Positions 43,181-52,258 of a DNA stretch of 64,000 bases are shown here, in pieces. A model generated the notes under the pieces. The model saw nothing but the letters and a program-made list of their open reading frames with translations. It had not been told where the DNA came from and did not search any database. Made by a program: the position numbers and the translations under genes. The DNA comes from Pedobacter sp. MC2016-24 (GTDB taxonomy: Bacteria > Bacteroidota > Bacteroidia > Sphingobacteriales > Sphingobacteriaceae). The stretch spans positions 1 to 64,000 of the forward strand of contig NZ_JADFBX010000018.1 in assembly GCF_015223055.1 (NCBI RefSeq). The letters are read 5' to 3'. Position 1 is the stretch's first letter. Each line of letters starts with the position of its first letter.

Positions 43181-45403
43181 ATGATACATTTACCAGTATT
43201 AATTACTGATTTAGGTTTGATACTTGCAGCGGCGGGCATTACCACGTTACTTTTTAAAAGCATAAAACAACCACTTGTTCTGGGCTATATTTTAGCAGGC
43301 TTATTGGTTGGGCCACACATTAAATTTATCCCTACGGTTACCGACAATGAAAGCATCCACATCTGGGCAGAGATTGGGGTAATCTTCTTATTATTCAGTC
43401 TGGGGCTGGAGTTTAGTTTTAAAAAATTAGTTAAAGTTGGGGGCTCGGCTTCCATCACAGCCATTGTAGAGGTGGTCTTTATGCTGCTGATCGGGTTCAT
43501 CGCCGGAAAGGCCATGGGCTGGTCTACCATGGACAGTATATTTTTGGGCGGAATCCTATCGGTTTCCTCCACAACCATCATCATCAGGGCTTTTGAAGAG
43601 CTTGGCGTAAAACATAAAAAGTTTGCCGGACTGGTATTCGGCGTATTGATTGTCGAAGATCTTGTGGCCATTTTGTTATTGGTCTTGTTATCTACCCTTG
43701 CTGTAAGTCAGCAATTTGCAGGCGTAGAAATGTTAACTTCCATTTTAAAACTCTGCTTCTTTTTGGTGCTCTGGTTTATTGGGGGGATATTTTTGGTTCC
43801 AACGTTTTTAAAAGCGACCAAAAAGCTCATGAATGATGAGACCATGCTGGTGGTATCTATTGCACTTTGTTTAATTATGGTCTTACTGGCGGTAAAAGTT
43901 GGCTTTTCTCCAGCTCTGGGTGCATTTATTATGGGTTCCATTCTGGCAGAAACGACGCAGGCAGAACGCATTGAGCACCTGACCAAATCGGTTAAAGATT
44001 TATTTGCAGCCATTTTCTTTGTTTCGGTGGGGATGCTGATTGACCCGAGCATTTTGGTTGATTATGCGGTTCCCATCCTGGTGATCACTGTAGCGACAGT
44101 ATTGGGTAAGTTTTTAAGTTCGGGACTGGGTGCACTCATTTCCGGTCAGCCATTAAAAACGGCCGTACAAACAGGCTTAAGTCTGGCACAAATCGGGGAA
44201 TTCTCTTTCATCATCGCGACATTGGGTTTAACGCTGAAAGTGACCAGCGACTTCCTCTACCCTATTGCAGTTGCCGTTTCGGCAATTACCACCTTTACCA
44301 CCCCTTACCTCATCAAATCTTCAGAACCCTTTTTCCGCTTTTTGGAGCGTAACCTGCCAAAAAAATGGGTTGAAGGCCTGAACCGGTACAGCTCAAGTAC
44401 AGCGGGGATTACAACTTTGAGCGACTGGAAGGTATTGCTGAAAGCTTATACGTTCAATACCATTATACATGCTGTTATTCTGATTGCCCTGGTGTTTGTG
44501 GGTGCACGTTACCTGCAACCTTTCATCACGGCCAATATCATCAACGGGAACAAAGGCATCATCATTAGTCTGGTGGTTACCTTAATCATCATGACACCCT
44601 TTCTGTGGGCACTCGCCATCAGAAGGATTGAAAGAAAGGCTTACTCCCATTTGTGGTTAAACAAGAAATATACCCGTGGCCCATTGGTTGCGCTTGAAAT
44701 TTTACGGATTGCACTGGCCATATGCTTTGTAGGCGTGCTGATTTACCAGTTTTACAGTACCTGGCTGGCGATCAGCATTGGTCTGCTCCTGATCATTTCC
44801 GGTATGGTTATCTTTTCAAGGAAATTACAGGGTTTCTACAACAAACTGGAAAGCCGCTTCCTGTTGAACCTGAATGCCAGGGAGGCACAGAATGCACAGC
44901 CGGAGATTTTACCCTGGGATACCCACCTGGTAGAGCTTGTTGTGGCCCCGGAATCGAAACTGGTTGGTAAAACCCTGGTTGAATTGTCTGTCAGGGAAAA
45001 ATTTGGTGTGAACATCGCCCTGATTGAGCGTGGTAAAATTATGATTCCTACGCCAGGAAGAGATGAAAGGCTGTATCCGAACGACAAGGTACTGGTGATT
45101 GGAACCGACGACCAGCTGGCTATGATTAAGGAATTATTTGAAGGAAGTGTGGATGAACAGACCGAAGCGAGTTTCCCTAAGAAGGACATGACGCTGCAGA
45201 AAATTGTCATCAATACCAATTCACCGGTTTACGCACAAAGCATCCGCAGTTCAGGCATCCGCGAAACCACGCAAGGCCTGGTTGTAGGAATTGAAAGAAA
45301 TGGCGAACGCATTTTAAACCCGGATTCAAATATGGTATTTGAAAACGGCGATATTGTCTGGATTGTTGGCAACAACAAAAAGGTGCCCGACTTACTCAAA
45401 TAA
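43181..45403 (+). CDS. CPA2 family monovalent cation:proton antiporter with two RCK-C domains
   Basis: 740 residues. N-terminal antiporter domain of about 12 segments (LGLILAAAGITTLLFKSIKQPLVLGYILAGLLVGP, EIGVIFLLFSLGLEFSFKKL, SVSSTTIIIRAFEELG, FAGLVFGVLIVEDLVAILLL, GAFIMGSILAET). The C-terminus has two TrkA-C (RCK-C) domains: ESKLVGKTLVELSVREKFGVNIALIERG..., and SPVYAQSIRSSGIRETTQGLVVGIERNG.... There is no NAD-binding TrkA-N (Rossmann) domain between them, unlike KefB/KefC, so regulation is probably by another ligand. Start at 43181 (MIHLPVLITDLG) is preferred since the earlier in-frame start lies in the ribF terminator. Ion specificity (K+ or Na+) unknown. Confidence 0.93.
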   Translation: MIHLPVLITDLGLILAAAGITTLLFKSIKQPLVLGYILAGLLVGPHIKFIPTVTDNESIHIWAEIGVIFLLFSLGLEFSFKKLVKVGGSASITAIVEVVFMLLIGFIAGKAMGWSTMDSIFLGGILSVSSTTIIIRAFEELGVKHKKFAGLVFGVLIVEDLVAILLLVLLSTLAVSQQFAGVEMLTSILKLCFFLVLWFIGGIFLVPTFLKATKKLMNDETMLVVSIALCLIMVLLAVKVGFSPALGAFIMGSILAETTQAERIEHLTKSVKDLFAAIFFVSVGMLIDPSILVDYAVPILVITVATVLGKFLSSGLGALISGQPLKTAVQTGLSLAQIGEFSFIIATLGLTLKVTSDFLYPIAVAVSAITTFTTPYLIKSSEPFFRFLERNLPKKWVEGLNRYSSSTAGITTLSDWKVLLKAYTFNTIIHAVILIALVFVGARYLQPFITANIINGNKGIIISLVVTLIIMTPFLWALAIRRIERKAYSHLWLNKKYTRGPLVALEILRIALAICFVGVLIYQFYSTWLAISIGLLLIISGMVIFSRKLQGFYNKLESRFLLNLNAREAQNAQPEILPWDTHLVELVVAPESKLVGKTLVELSVREKFGVNIALIERGKIMIPTPGRDERLYPNDKVLVIGTDDQLAMIKELFEGSVDEQTEASFPKKDMTLQKIVINTNSPVYAQSIRSSGIRETTQGLVVGIERNGERILNPDSNMVFENGDIVWIVGNNKKVPDLLK

Positions 45404-45419
45404 GCGCTGTGTTGCCGGT

Positions 45420-46040
45420 CTATTTGATCAGGTGGATATAAGTAATTTTACCAATGTGATAGGCAGACAGCCCAAAAAACAGCAACGCGATACTTTTATT
45501 GACAATGTAACTGCTTAAAGCAAATTTTTCCTGAATGTATTGCGCAAACCGGGCGAAGCCGTAAAGGGCTACAGCAGCACCGATACCAGATCCGATACTA
45601 AATACGGTAAGTGACACATAACCAATATCGATCCACTCGTGAGAAATCAGGTAAGTACCTACAAAAAGCCAGTAAGGAATTTGCATCGGGTTGATTACCC
45701 CGAGCAACATTCCGTAACGGATGCTGTCTTTTTTTGAATAATCTGCTTTAGGCATTTCTTTACGCGAGCGCCAGGTAATGATCCCCAGAATTCCAAACAT
45801 AAAGATCATCACCACATCAATGATGTCCCCGATCTTAATTTCGGAGGACAGCCATTGCACAAAACGCATCACACCAAAGGTGAAAAGAATTTCAACACAG
45901 GAAAAAGCACAGATGAAATAAATGGCCTGGCGAATTCCACGTGAAATGGTAATCTGCACTACAGTAAGATTGATATTTCCTGGCGGGATATAACCCACCA
46001 TGTTTAGCACAATCCCTAAAAAGAGTGTTAAAAAAAGCAT
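45420..46040 (-). CDS. LysE family amino-acid exporter-like protein
   Basis: 206 residues, six membrane segments of the LysE/RhtB fold: GIVLNMVGYIPPGNINLTVVQ, AIYFICAFSCVEILFTFGVM, VVMIFMFGILGIITW, GMLLGVINPMQIPYWLFVG, VSLTVFSIGSGIGAAVALYG and IVNKSIALLFFGLSAYHIGKI. The N-terminal PPGNINLTV is the family signature. Substrate unknown. Convergent with the antiporter gene; next after uvrA on the minus strand. Confidence 0.9.
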   Translation of the reverse strand: MLFLTLFLGIVLNMVGYIPPGNINLTVVQITISRGIRQAIYFICAFSCVEILFTFGVMRFVQWLSSEIKIGDIIDVVMIFMFGILGIITWRSRKEMPKADYSKKDSIRYGMLLGVINPMQIPYWLFVGTYLISHEWIDIGYVSLTVFSIGSGIGAAVALYGFARFAQYIQEKFALSSYIVNKSIALLFFGLSAYHIGKITYIHLIK

Positions 46041-46085
46041 AGGCGAAGATACAATGATTTCATTTTATTTGACAATTCAAAACAG

Positions 46086-48884
46086 TTACATATGGTCTTT
46101 CAAATATTTCGCTGTATATGAAGCTTTTACTCCCAAAAGATCTTCTGGCGTACCTTCAAAAACTACATGTCCACCCTGATCTCCACCTTCCGGACCGATG
46201 TCAATTACCCAATCTGCAGATTTGATCATGTCCATATTGTGTTCAATAACCAGCACACTATTTCCTTGTTCTATTAAGGTGTTCAAGGCAATCAATAATT
46301 TTTTGATGTCGTGAAAATGAAGTCCTGTTGTGGGTTCATCAAAAATAAACATCGTTTTATTGGCGTTGTTACCTTTAATCAAAAACGAAGCCAGTTTAAT
46401 CCGCTGTGCCTCTCCTCCCGATAAAGTATTGGAAGATTGACCCAAATGAACATAGCCTAAACCTACGTCAACCAAAGGTTGAAGTTTGGTCAGGATTTTA
46501 GGCTCTTTATTGAAAAATTGAACCGCCTCCTCAATGGTCATGTCTAAAATATCAGCCACGTTTTTATCTTCATAAGTTACGTCCAGTACCTGCTGCTTAA
46601 AGCGACGGCCACCACAGGTTTCGCATGGCAGATAAATATCGGCCATAAACTGCATCTCGATCTTCACTTCCCCTTCTCCCTGGCATACATCGCAACGTCC
46701 GCCTTCTACGTTAAATGAAAATGCCGCCGGTTTTAAGCCTGCTGCTTTTGAGGCGGGTAATGCAGCAAACAATGCCCTGACATCATCCCATGCTTTCACA
46801 TAAGTCACCGGATTGGACCGGGAAGAACGTCCGATCGGATTTTGATCCACCATTTCTACCTGACTAACCAGGTCATAGTTACCAAAAATTCCGTCATAGG
46901 CGCCAGTTTGCTCACCAGAGTAATTGCCAATTGCTTTCTGCAAGGCCGGATAAAAGATCTTCTTGATTAAACTGGTTTTCCCTGATCCGGAAACTCCGCT
47001 CACTACGGTGAATACGCCCAGTGGTATTTTCACATCGATGTTTTTCAGGTTATTTTCGCGTGCTCCTTTAATGAGGACATGGTCCCTCCAGCTCCTTCTG
47101 CGCTCAGGAATCGCAATCTTCTCTGCTCCGGAAAGGTAACGTCCGGTTAAACTGCCTTTATCTTTAATAATTTCTTTATAGGTACCGCTGAATACCAGGT
47201 TTCCACCATGTGTTCCGGCTTCCGGACCGATATCGATGATGTGATCCGCAGCCTTCATCATTTCTTCCTCATGCTCTACTACCAGTACGGTATTGCCTAC
47301 ATTCCGAAGGGAAATCAATACTTCAATGAGCTTATTGGTATCCCTGGGGTGCAAACCAATACTGGGCTCATCCAATACGTAAATGGAACCGACCAAACTG
47401 CTACCCAATGAAGTAGCCAGGTTGATGCGCTGGGATTCACCCCCGGAAAGCGTATTGGATAAACGGTTTAAGGTAAGGTAGCCCAGGCCGACATTGTTCA
47501 GGTACAATACCCGGTTTACCACTTCGGCCAGTAAACGTTTGGAGATTTTTTGATCTGTTTCGGATAGTTCCAAACCATCAAAGAAAGCCAGGATTGTTGA
47601 CAAAGGCATGAGCACGACATCGATGATCGATTTACCGCCTATTTTAACATAAGATGCATCCTTACGCAACCTGGAACCTTTGCAATCCGGACAATTGGTT
47701 TTGCCACGGTACCTGGATAACATGACCCGGTACTGGATTTTATACGTTTGTGCTTCCAGTTCTGCAAAGAATTCATTCAATCCCTGGAAGTATTTATTCC
47801 CTGTCCAGATCAGTTGCTGTTGTGCTTCTGTCAGTTCATGATAGGGCCTGTGGATCGGAAAATCAAACTTATCTGCACTTTTGATGAGTCTGTTTAGATA
47901 ATCGCGCATTTTCTCCCCTCTCCAGGGTGCAATGGCGTTGTCATACACACTTTTGCTCTTATCCGGGATGACCAGATCTTCATCGATACCGATGACATTG
48001 CCATATCCCTCGCACTTTTTGCAGGCACCATAGGGATTATTGAAGCTAAAGAAATTCGGTGTAGGTTCTTCAAAACGGATTCCGTCCAGTTCAAAACGGT
48101 CACAGAAGTGGTTCATCGTTCCATCATGCTCTACGTAACAATCACCTTTTCCTTCAAAAAAGGCCGTTTGAACAGAATCAGCGATCCTGCTTAAGGTTTC
48201 TTCCTCCTGATTAACCACAATACGGTCGATCAGGATATTTACAGTCAATTCGTCTTTGAGTTCAAAATCAGTAAAAGATTCGTCTTCCAGGATGGCCTCA
48301 ATCTTTTGAATTTTGCCTTGATAAGAAATCCTTAAAAAGCCTTTTTGAAGCAATACCGCCAACTCTTCTTTAATAGAACGGTTGTTGTGTGGGAAAAGCG
48401 GACAAAAAACGGTGACCACACTTTCATCAGCCAGGGTTGAGATAAAATCTACCACTGTAGAAACCGTATCTTTCTTCACAATTTCACCGGATACCGGAGA
48501 ATAAGTCTTTCCGATACGGGAGAACAGCAACTTCAGGTAATCATAGATTTCGGTTGAAGTGCCGACTGTAGATCTTGGGTTTGAAGTAATGACCTTTTGT
48601 TCAATGGCAATTGCCGGGGCGATACCTTTGATATAATCTACATCAGGTTTGTTCATCCGGCCCATAAACTGACGGGCGTAAGATGATAAACTCTCTACAT
48701 ACCTCCTTTGCCCTTCGGCATATAAGGTATCAAAGGCCAGAGATGATTTGCCAGAACCAGACATCCCCGTGATAACCACCAGTTTATTTTTGGGTATGGC
48801 AACATCTATATTCTTGAGATTGTGAACTCTGGCACCTTTTATGATTATGTTTGTATGTGGATCTTTATTGATTTCCTGATTCAT
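46086..48884 (-). CDS. uvrA: Excinuclease ABC subunit A
   Basis: 932-residue ATPase that finds bulky DNA damage for nucleotide-excision repair with UvrB and UvrC. Two ABC modules: Walker A VITGMSGSGKSSLAFDT and VVSGVSGSGKTSLIKKI; signatures LSGGESQRINLATSL and LSGGEAQRIKLASFL; Walker B loops YVLDEPSIGLHPRD and FIFDEPTTGLHFHD. The zinc modules CKKCEGYGN, CPDCKGSRL, CDVCQGEGEVK and CETCGGRRF are in place. Upstream on the minus strand at 48951-48958 lies a -7 box TATTTTTG. Confidence 0.98.
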   Translation of the reverse strand: MNQEINKDPHTNIIIKGARVHNLKNIDVAIPKNKLVVITGMSGSGKSSLAFDTLYAEGQRRYVESLSSYARQFMGRMNKPDVDYIKGIAPAIAIEQKVITSNPRSTVGTSTEIYDYLKLLFSRIGKTYSPVSGEIVKKDTVSTVVDFISTLADESVVTVFCPLFPHNNRSIKEELAVLLQKGFLRISYQGKIQKIEAILEDESFTDFELKDELTVNILIDRIVVNQEEETLSRIADSVQTAFFEGKGDCYVEHDGTMNHFCDRFELDGIRFEEPTPNFFSFNNPYGACKKCEGYGNVIGIDEDLVIPDKSKSVYDNAIAPWRGEKMRDYLNRLIKSADKFDFPIHRPYHELTEAQQQLIWTGNKYFQGLNEFFAELEAQTYKIQYRVMLSRYRGKTNCPDCKGSRLRKDASYVKIGGKSIIDVVLMPLSTILAFFDGLELSETDQKISKRLLAEVVNRVLYLNNVGLGYLTLNRLSNTLSGGESQRINLATSLGSSLVGSIYVLDEPSIGLHPRDTNKLIEVLISLRNVGNTVLVVEHEEEMMKAADHIIDIGPEAGTHGGNLVFSGTYKEIIKDKGSLTGRYLSGAEKIAIPERRRSWRDHVLIKGARENNLKNIDVKIPLGVFTVVSGVSGSGKTSLIKKIFYPALQKAIGNYSGEQTGAYDGIFGNYDLVSQVEMVDQNPIGRSSRSNPVTYVKAWDDVRALFAALPASKAAGLKPAAFSFNVEGGRCDVCQGEGEVKIEMQFMADIYLPCETCGGRRFKQQVLDVTYEDKNVADILDMTIEEAVQFFNKEPKILTKLQPLVDVGLGYVHLGQSSNTLSGGEAQRIKLASFLIKGNNANKTMFIFDEPTTGLHFHDIKKLLIALNTLIEQGNSVLVIEHNMDMIKSADWVIDIGPEGGDQGGHVVFEGTPEDLLGVKASYTAKYLKDHM

Positions 48885-48950
48885 TGATTTATGGCTGGAA
48901 TAATGCGAATATAACCCAAAAAAGCCAATAAAGTTTTTTTGGGGGGACTA

Positions 48951-48958
48951 CAAAAATA
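48951..48958 (-). promoter_or_regulatory. Candidate -7 box (TATTTTTG) for uvrA
   Basis: Exact TAnnTTTG match on the minus strand, about 67 bases before the uvrA ATG. The rest of the 268-base gap up to the sigma gene at 49153 is AT-rich, with no reading frame, hairpin or clear second promoter. Confidence 0.45.
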
Positions 48959-49152
48959 AGGCTCTAAATTTACTTTATATTTTTTTTAACACTTTTTATA
49001 TTGTTTTGTAATAAAAAAAATGCTTCTTTTGAACTAATTAACTGAAACACCACAATTCATTAACAAACAAACAATAGGAGAATCTATATAGAAAAAACCT
49101 CTACTAAGTATTTTTTTAGCAAGCAGCAAGGGAATTTAGTACGAATACTCCT

Positions 49153-49728
49153 ATGAATCTACAACAAGATAGTGACCAAGAATTAGTAAAGTTATACATT
49201 AACGGTAATGAAACCGCTTTGGAAGAACTTTTAAAAAGGCACAAGTCCAAAATATACACTTCTATTTATTTGTTGGTCAAAGACCAGTATTTGGCAGAAG
49301 ATATCTTTCAGGATGCTTTTATTAAGGTAATCAATACCTTACGGTCTGGCCGTTATAATGAGGAAGGCAAGTTTTTACCATGGGTGATGCGTATTGCGCA
49401 CAATTTGGTCATTGACTATTTCAGGCGGGAAAAGCGGGCTCCGGTTATTACAAGTGCAGATGGTACCGACATTTTAAATATGCTTCAATTTCATGAGGAA
49501 AGCGCTGAAGATAAAATGTTAAGGGAACAAACGCATTTTGACCTGAGGGCCATGATCCATCTGTTACCTGATGACCAGAAGGAAGTTTTGATCATGCGCC
49601 ATTATGCAGACCTGAGCTTTAAAGAAATTGCCGACCTTACTGAAGTAAGCATCAATACTGCCCTGGGCCGTATGCGTTATGCCCTGAATAACCTTCGGAA
49701 GATGATGAAGGTCAAGGAAATATCCTGA
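49153..49728 (+). CDS. ECF-type RNA polymerase sigma factor (SigW/RpoE-like)
   Basis: 191 residues with complete sigma region 2 (NGNETALEELLKRHKSKIYTSIYL, YLAEDIFQDAFIKVINTLRSG, WVMRIAHNLVIDYFRREKR) and region 4 (HLLPDDQKEVLIMRHYADLSFKEIADLTEVSINTALGRMRYALNNLRKMMK). No FecR or recognisable anti-sigma gene follows; a 66-residue protein of unknown role and nth do. The 5' region is long and AT-rich. Regulon cannot be predicted. Confident as an ECF sigma factor. Confidence 0.95.
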   Translation: MNLQQDSDQELVKLYINGNETALEELLKRHKSKIYTSIYLLVKDQYLAEDIFQDAFIKVINTLRSGRYNEEGKFLPWVMRIAHNLVIDYFRREKRAPVITSADGTDILNMLQFHEESAEDKMLREQTHFDLRAMIHLLPDDQKEVLIMRHYADLSFKEIADLTEVSINTALGRMRYALNNLRKMMKVKEIS

Positions 49729-49828
49729 TTTCAGGTGCTGAAAATAAATTATAATTAATTGTTGTAAGGGTTAAAATAAATCCATAACAATAGCGTTTAG
49801 TAAATTATACTAATCTGTTTATTTGCTT

Positions 49829-50026
49829 ATGATGGAAACCTTTACTTCAGTTAACAATCAAAATTACTTACAATCAAAACAGGAAAAAGCCCCTGCAGAA
49901 GATTTGGAAAGCCTTAATGCATTACACGTCCAAATGAGTGCCCAGTTGGATGTGTTGATCAAAGATCCTTCGAACGAATCGCTTCAAAAGATCTTAAATT
50001 ACTCAAAGGCGGGTAATTTCAAATGA
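49829..50026 (+). CDS. Small hydrophilic protein after the sigma factor, function unknown
   Basis: 65 residues from ATG 49829 (MMETFTSVNNQNYLQSKQEK...); ATG 49832 is as likely. Sequence is mainly helical and polar (EDLESLNALHVQMSAQLDVLIKDPSNESLQKILNYSKAG), with no membrane segment or motif I recognise. It sits 100 bases after the sigma gene, before its own terminator, so it may be co-transcribed with the sigma gene. A role as regulator or partner of the sigma factor is inference. Confidence 0.75.
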   Translation: MMETFTSVNNQNYLQSKQEKAPAEDLESLNALHVQMSAQLDVLIKDPSNESLQKILNYSKAGNFK

Positions 50027-50031
50027 AACCC

Positions 50032-50059
50032 AAGCTGCCACACCCTGGCAGCTTTTTTT
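50032..50059 (+). terminator. Terminator after the sigma factor/small-protein unit
   Basis: AAGCTGCCA (50032-50040) pairs with TGGCAGCTT (50046-50054) around CACCC and runs into seven T. It separates this unit from nth. Confidence 0.9.
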
Positions 50060-50120
50060 ATGTGCATAGATTAGGACACAGCCATATTGAATATGAAAAC
50101 AAATTTATCTAAGTTTGCCT

Positions 50121-50792
50121 ATGCTCAAAAAAGAAAGATACCAGCTTTTTGTATCTCATTTTTCGGCTAAGCAGCCGAATGCGGAAACAGAATTACATTA
50201 CAACAACCCTTTTCAACTACTCATTGCAGTCATACTTTCAGCTCAATGTACGGACAAGCGCATCAATCAGATCACCCCTGCTTTGTTTCAGCGGTTTCCG
50301 ACACCAAAATCTCTGGCTGAGGTAACACCAGACCTGGTTTTTGATTACATCAGAAGTGTGAGTTACCCCAACAATAAAGCAAAGCACCTGGTTGGTATGG
50401 CCAATATGCTCATGAACGATTTCAACAATGAGGTTCCATCTGATATTGATCAATTGCAAAAAATGCCCGGAGTAGGCAGAAAAACAGCCAACGTGATTGC
50501 CTCGGTAATTTACAATGCCCCGGCTATGGCAGTAGACACCCATGTTTTTAGGGTAGCCAACCGCATTGGTTTAACCACCGGAAAAACGCCTTTGGCTGTT
50601 GAAAAAGATCTGGTTAAAAACCTGCCGGAACACACCATCCATATTGCCCACCACTGGTTAATCCTGCATGGCAGATATGTTTGCGTAGCCAGATCGCCCA
50701 AATGCAGCATTTGCGAGATCACATATTTTTGCAAATACTTCCAAAAGAATGAGAAAATAACTAAAATTATTAGCGATAAAAAGCTGTTATAA
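50121..50792 (+). CDS. nth: Endonuclease III (DNA glycosylase/AP lyase)
   Basis: 223-residue base-excision repair enzyme removing oxidised pyrimidines. The helix-hairpin-helix-GPD core is seen as LQKMPGVGRKTANVIASVIYNAPAMAVDTHVFRVANRIGL; the catalytic Lys is in AQCTDKRINQITPALF and the catalytic Asp in VDTHVFR. The C-terminal iron-sulfur motif is C-x6-C-x2-C-x5-C (CVARSPKCSICEITYFC). Start at 50121 (MLKKERYQLF); an in-frame TTG lies two codons earlier. Confidence 0.97.
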   Translation: MLKKERYQLFVSHFSAKQPNAETELHYNNPFQLLIAVILSAQCTDKRINQITPALFQRFPTPKSLAEVTPDLVFDYIRSVSYPNNKAKHLVGMANMLMNDFNNEVPSDIDQLQKMPGVGRKTANVIASVIYNAPAMAVDTHVFRVANRIGLTTGKTPLAVEKDLVKNLPEHTIHIAHHWLILHGRYVCVARSPKCSICEITYFCKYFQKNEKITKIISDKKLL

Positions 50793-50810
50793 AAATATCT
50801 TTAATAACAA

Positions 50811-50857
50811 TTGACAATTTAATTAAAATAATAATTACATTTGCTAATGTAATTAGC
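50811..50857 (+). promoter_or_regulatory. recA promoter with overlapping palindrome
   Basis: TTGAC starting at 50811 and TACATTTG at 50836-50843 form a -33/-7 pair with 22 bases between, a full match to the Bacteroidota consensus. Starting at the final G of the -7 box is a perfect 6-3-6 inverted repeat GCTAATgtaATTAGC (50843-50857), at the expected transcription start. The leader to the recA ATG (50914) is about 65 bases. A repressor site is suggested by position only. Confidence 0.6.
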
Positions 50858-50913
50858 ACACAAGATCAGATTAATTTAATGCCCTTCTGGTCTCAATACT
50901 GAAAGTTAATCAT

Positions 50914-51927
50914 ATGAGCGCAAACGCAGACAAATTAAAAGCATTACAACTTACACTAGATAAGTTAGAAAAATCATACGGTAAAGGTACTGTGATGAAA
51001 TTGGGAGACAATCCGGTAGAAGCGATTGAGTCGATCTCTACAGGATCTATCAGTTTAGATATTGCTTTAGGTATAGGCGGTGTACCTAAAGGAAGGGTTA
51101 TTGAAATATACGGACCAGAATCTTCAGGTAAAACAACCCTGGCTACCCACATCATTGCGGAAGCTCAGAAAAAAGGTGGTCTTGCCGCATTTATTGACGC
51201 AGAACATGCGTTTGATAAAGGTTATGCAAAAAAACTAGGTGTTGATGTTGACAATTTGTTAATCTCACAACCAGATAATGGCGAGCAGGCACTGGAAATT
51301 GCCGATAACCTGATCCGTTCCGGTGCAATCGATGTAATTGTCATTGACTCGGTAGCAGCCCTGGTTCCAAAAGCGGAAATTGAGGGTGAAATGGGCGATT
51401 CTAAAATGGGTTTACATGCCCGTTTGATGTCACAGGCACTACGTAAACTGACTGGTACCATCGCCAAAACAGGATGCTGCTGTATTTTCATCAACCAGTT
51501 ACGTGAAAAAATTGGTGTGATGTTCGGTAACCCTGAAACAACTACCGGTGGTAACGCCTTGAAATTCTATGCTTCAGTACGTTTGGATATCCGCAGAACT
51601 TCTCAGATTAAAGATTCTGATGAAGTTGCCGGTAACCGTGTGAAAGTTAAAATTGTAAAAAACAAAGTTGCCCCTCCTTTCCGCCTGGCTGAATTTGACA
51701 TCATGTTTGGGGAAGGTATTTCTAAAACAGGTGAGATCATCGATCTTGGCGTTGATTTCAACATCATCAAAAAAGCAGGATCATGGTTCTCTTATGGAGA
51801 AACCAAACTGGGTCAGGGTAGAGATGCAGTAAAGCAATTGTTAATGGATAATCCTGAATTATCTGATGAAATAGAAGCTAAAATCCGTGCGGAAGTAACC
51901 GGAGATAAATTAGAAGAGAAGGTTTAA
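50914..51927 (+). CDS. recA: Recombinase RecA
   Basis: 337-residue DNA-dependent ATPase that forms filaments for strand exchange and SOS signalling. Walker A GPESSGKTTLATH, Walker B VIVIDSVAALVPKAEIEGEMGD, and the conserved loop GGNALKFYASVRLDIRR are present. Length is slightly less than E. coli RecA (353), mostly in the acidic tail. It is a single-gene unit with its own promoter and terminator. Confidence 0.98.
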   Translation: MSANADKLKALQLTLDKLEKSYGKGTVMKLGDNPVEAIESISTGSISLDIALGIGGVPKGRVIEIYGPESSGKTTLATHIIAEAQKKGGLAAFIDAEHAFDKGYAKKLGVDVDNLLISQPDNGEQALEIADNLIRSGAIDVIVIDSVAALVPKAEIEGEMGDSKMGLHARLMSQALRKLTGTIAKTGCCCIFINQLREKIGVMFGNPETTTGGNALKFYASVRLDIRRTSQIKDSDEVAGNRVKVKIVKNKVAPPFRLAEFDIMFGEGISKTGEIIDLGVDFNIIKKAGSWFSYGETKLGQGRDAVKQLLMDNPELSDEIEAKIRAEVTGDKLEEKV

Positions 51928-51952
51928 ATTTAGATCATCCAGTATAAAAAAA

Positions 51953-51987
51953 ATGCCGCATCATAAATATGATACGGCATTTTTTTA
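51953..51987 (+). terminator. Terminator after recA
   Basis: ATGCCGCATCAT pairs with ATGATACGGCAT around AAAT, followed by T7 and preceded by an A run, so it could work in both directions. A strong hairpin. Confidence 0.93.
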
Positions 51988-52018
51988 TACTTGTCTCAGC
52001 CTAAGCCTGAAAGCAAAG

Positions 52019-52240
52019 CTATTTTGTCTCTGACCTTTGCATCTGCATCGTTGCACCTGCGCCGGTACTCATAAACTTACCATCGTACTTGATGATGGTA
52101 ATCAATGCGATGATAATCATGGCAATCAGCATGAACAAACCGATATAGCTTCTGTTTGGGTCTTTTTTAATGAGCCAGATTAAAAAAATAATCAATGGGA
52201 TCAATAACAATCCAAAAAATATATAGCTCGCTGCATTCAT
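52019..52240 (-). CDS. Small two-helix membrane protein, function unknown
   Basis: 73 residues; membrane segments at about 5-23 (SYIFFGLLLIPLIIFLIWL) and 33-49 (YIGLFMLIAMIIIALITII), with a short Lys-rich loop between (IKKDPNRS) and a polar Met/Gln-rich tail. No family recognised. Located 18 bases downstream of tsaD on the same strand, so possibly co-transcribed. Confidence 0.7.
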   Translation of the reverse strand: MNAASYIFFGLLLIPLIIFLIWLIKKDPNRSYIGLFMLIAMIIIALITIIKYDGKFMSTGAGATMQMQRSETK

Positions 52241-52258
52241 AATTTGTTTATTTAATAT

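Noticed and set aside
45931..45948. CACGTG-centred sequence resembling a ParB parS site
   Set aside because: It matches the core hexamer but only about 10 of 16 positions of the known parS, lies inside the LysE-type coding sequence, and is some 17 kb from parAB. Not supported.
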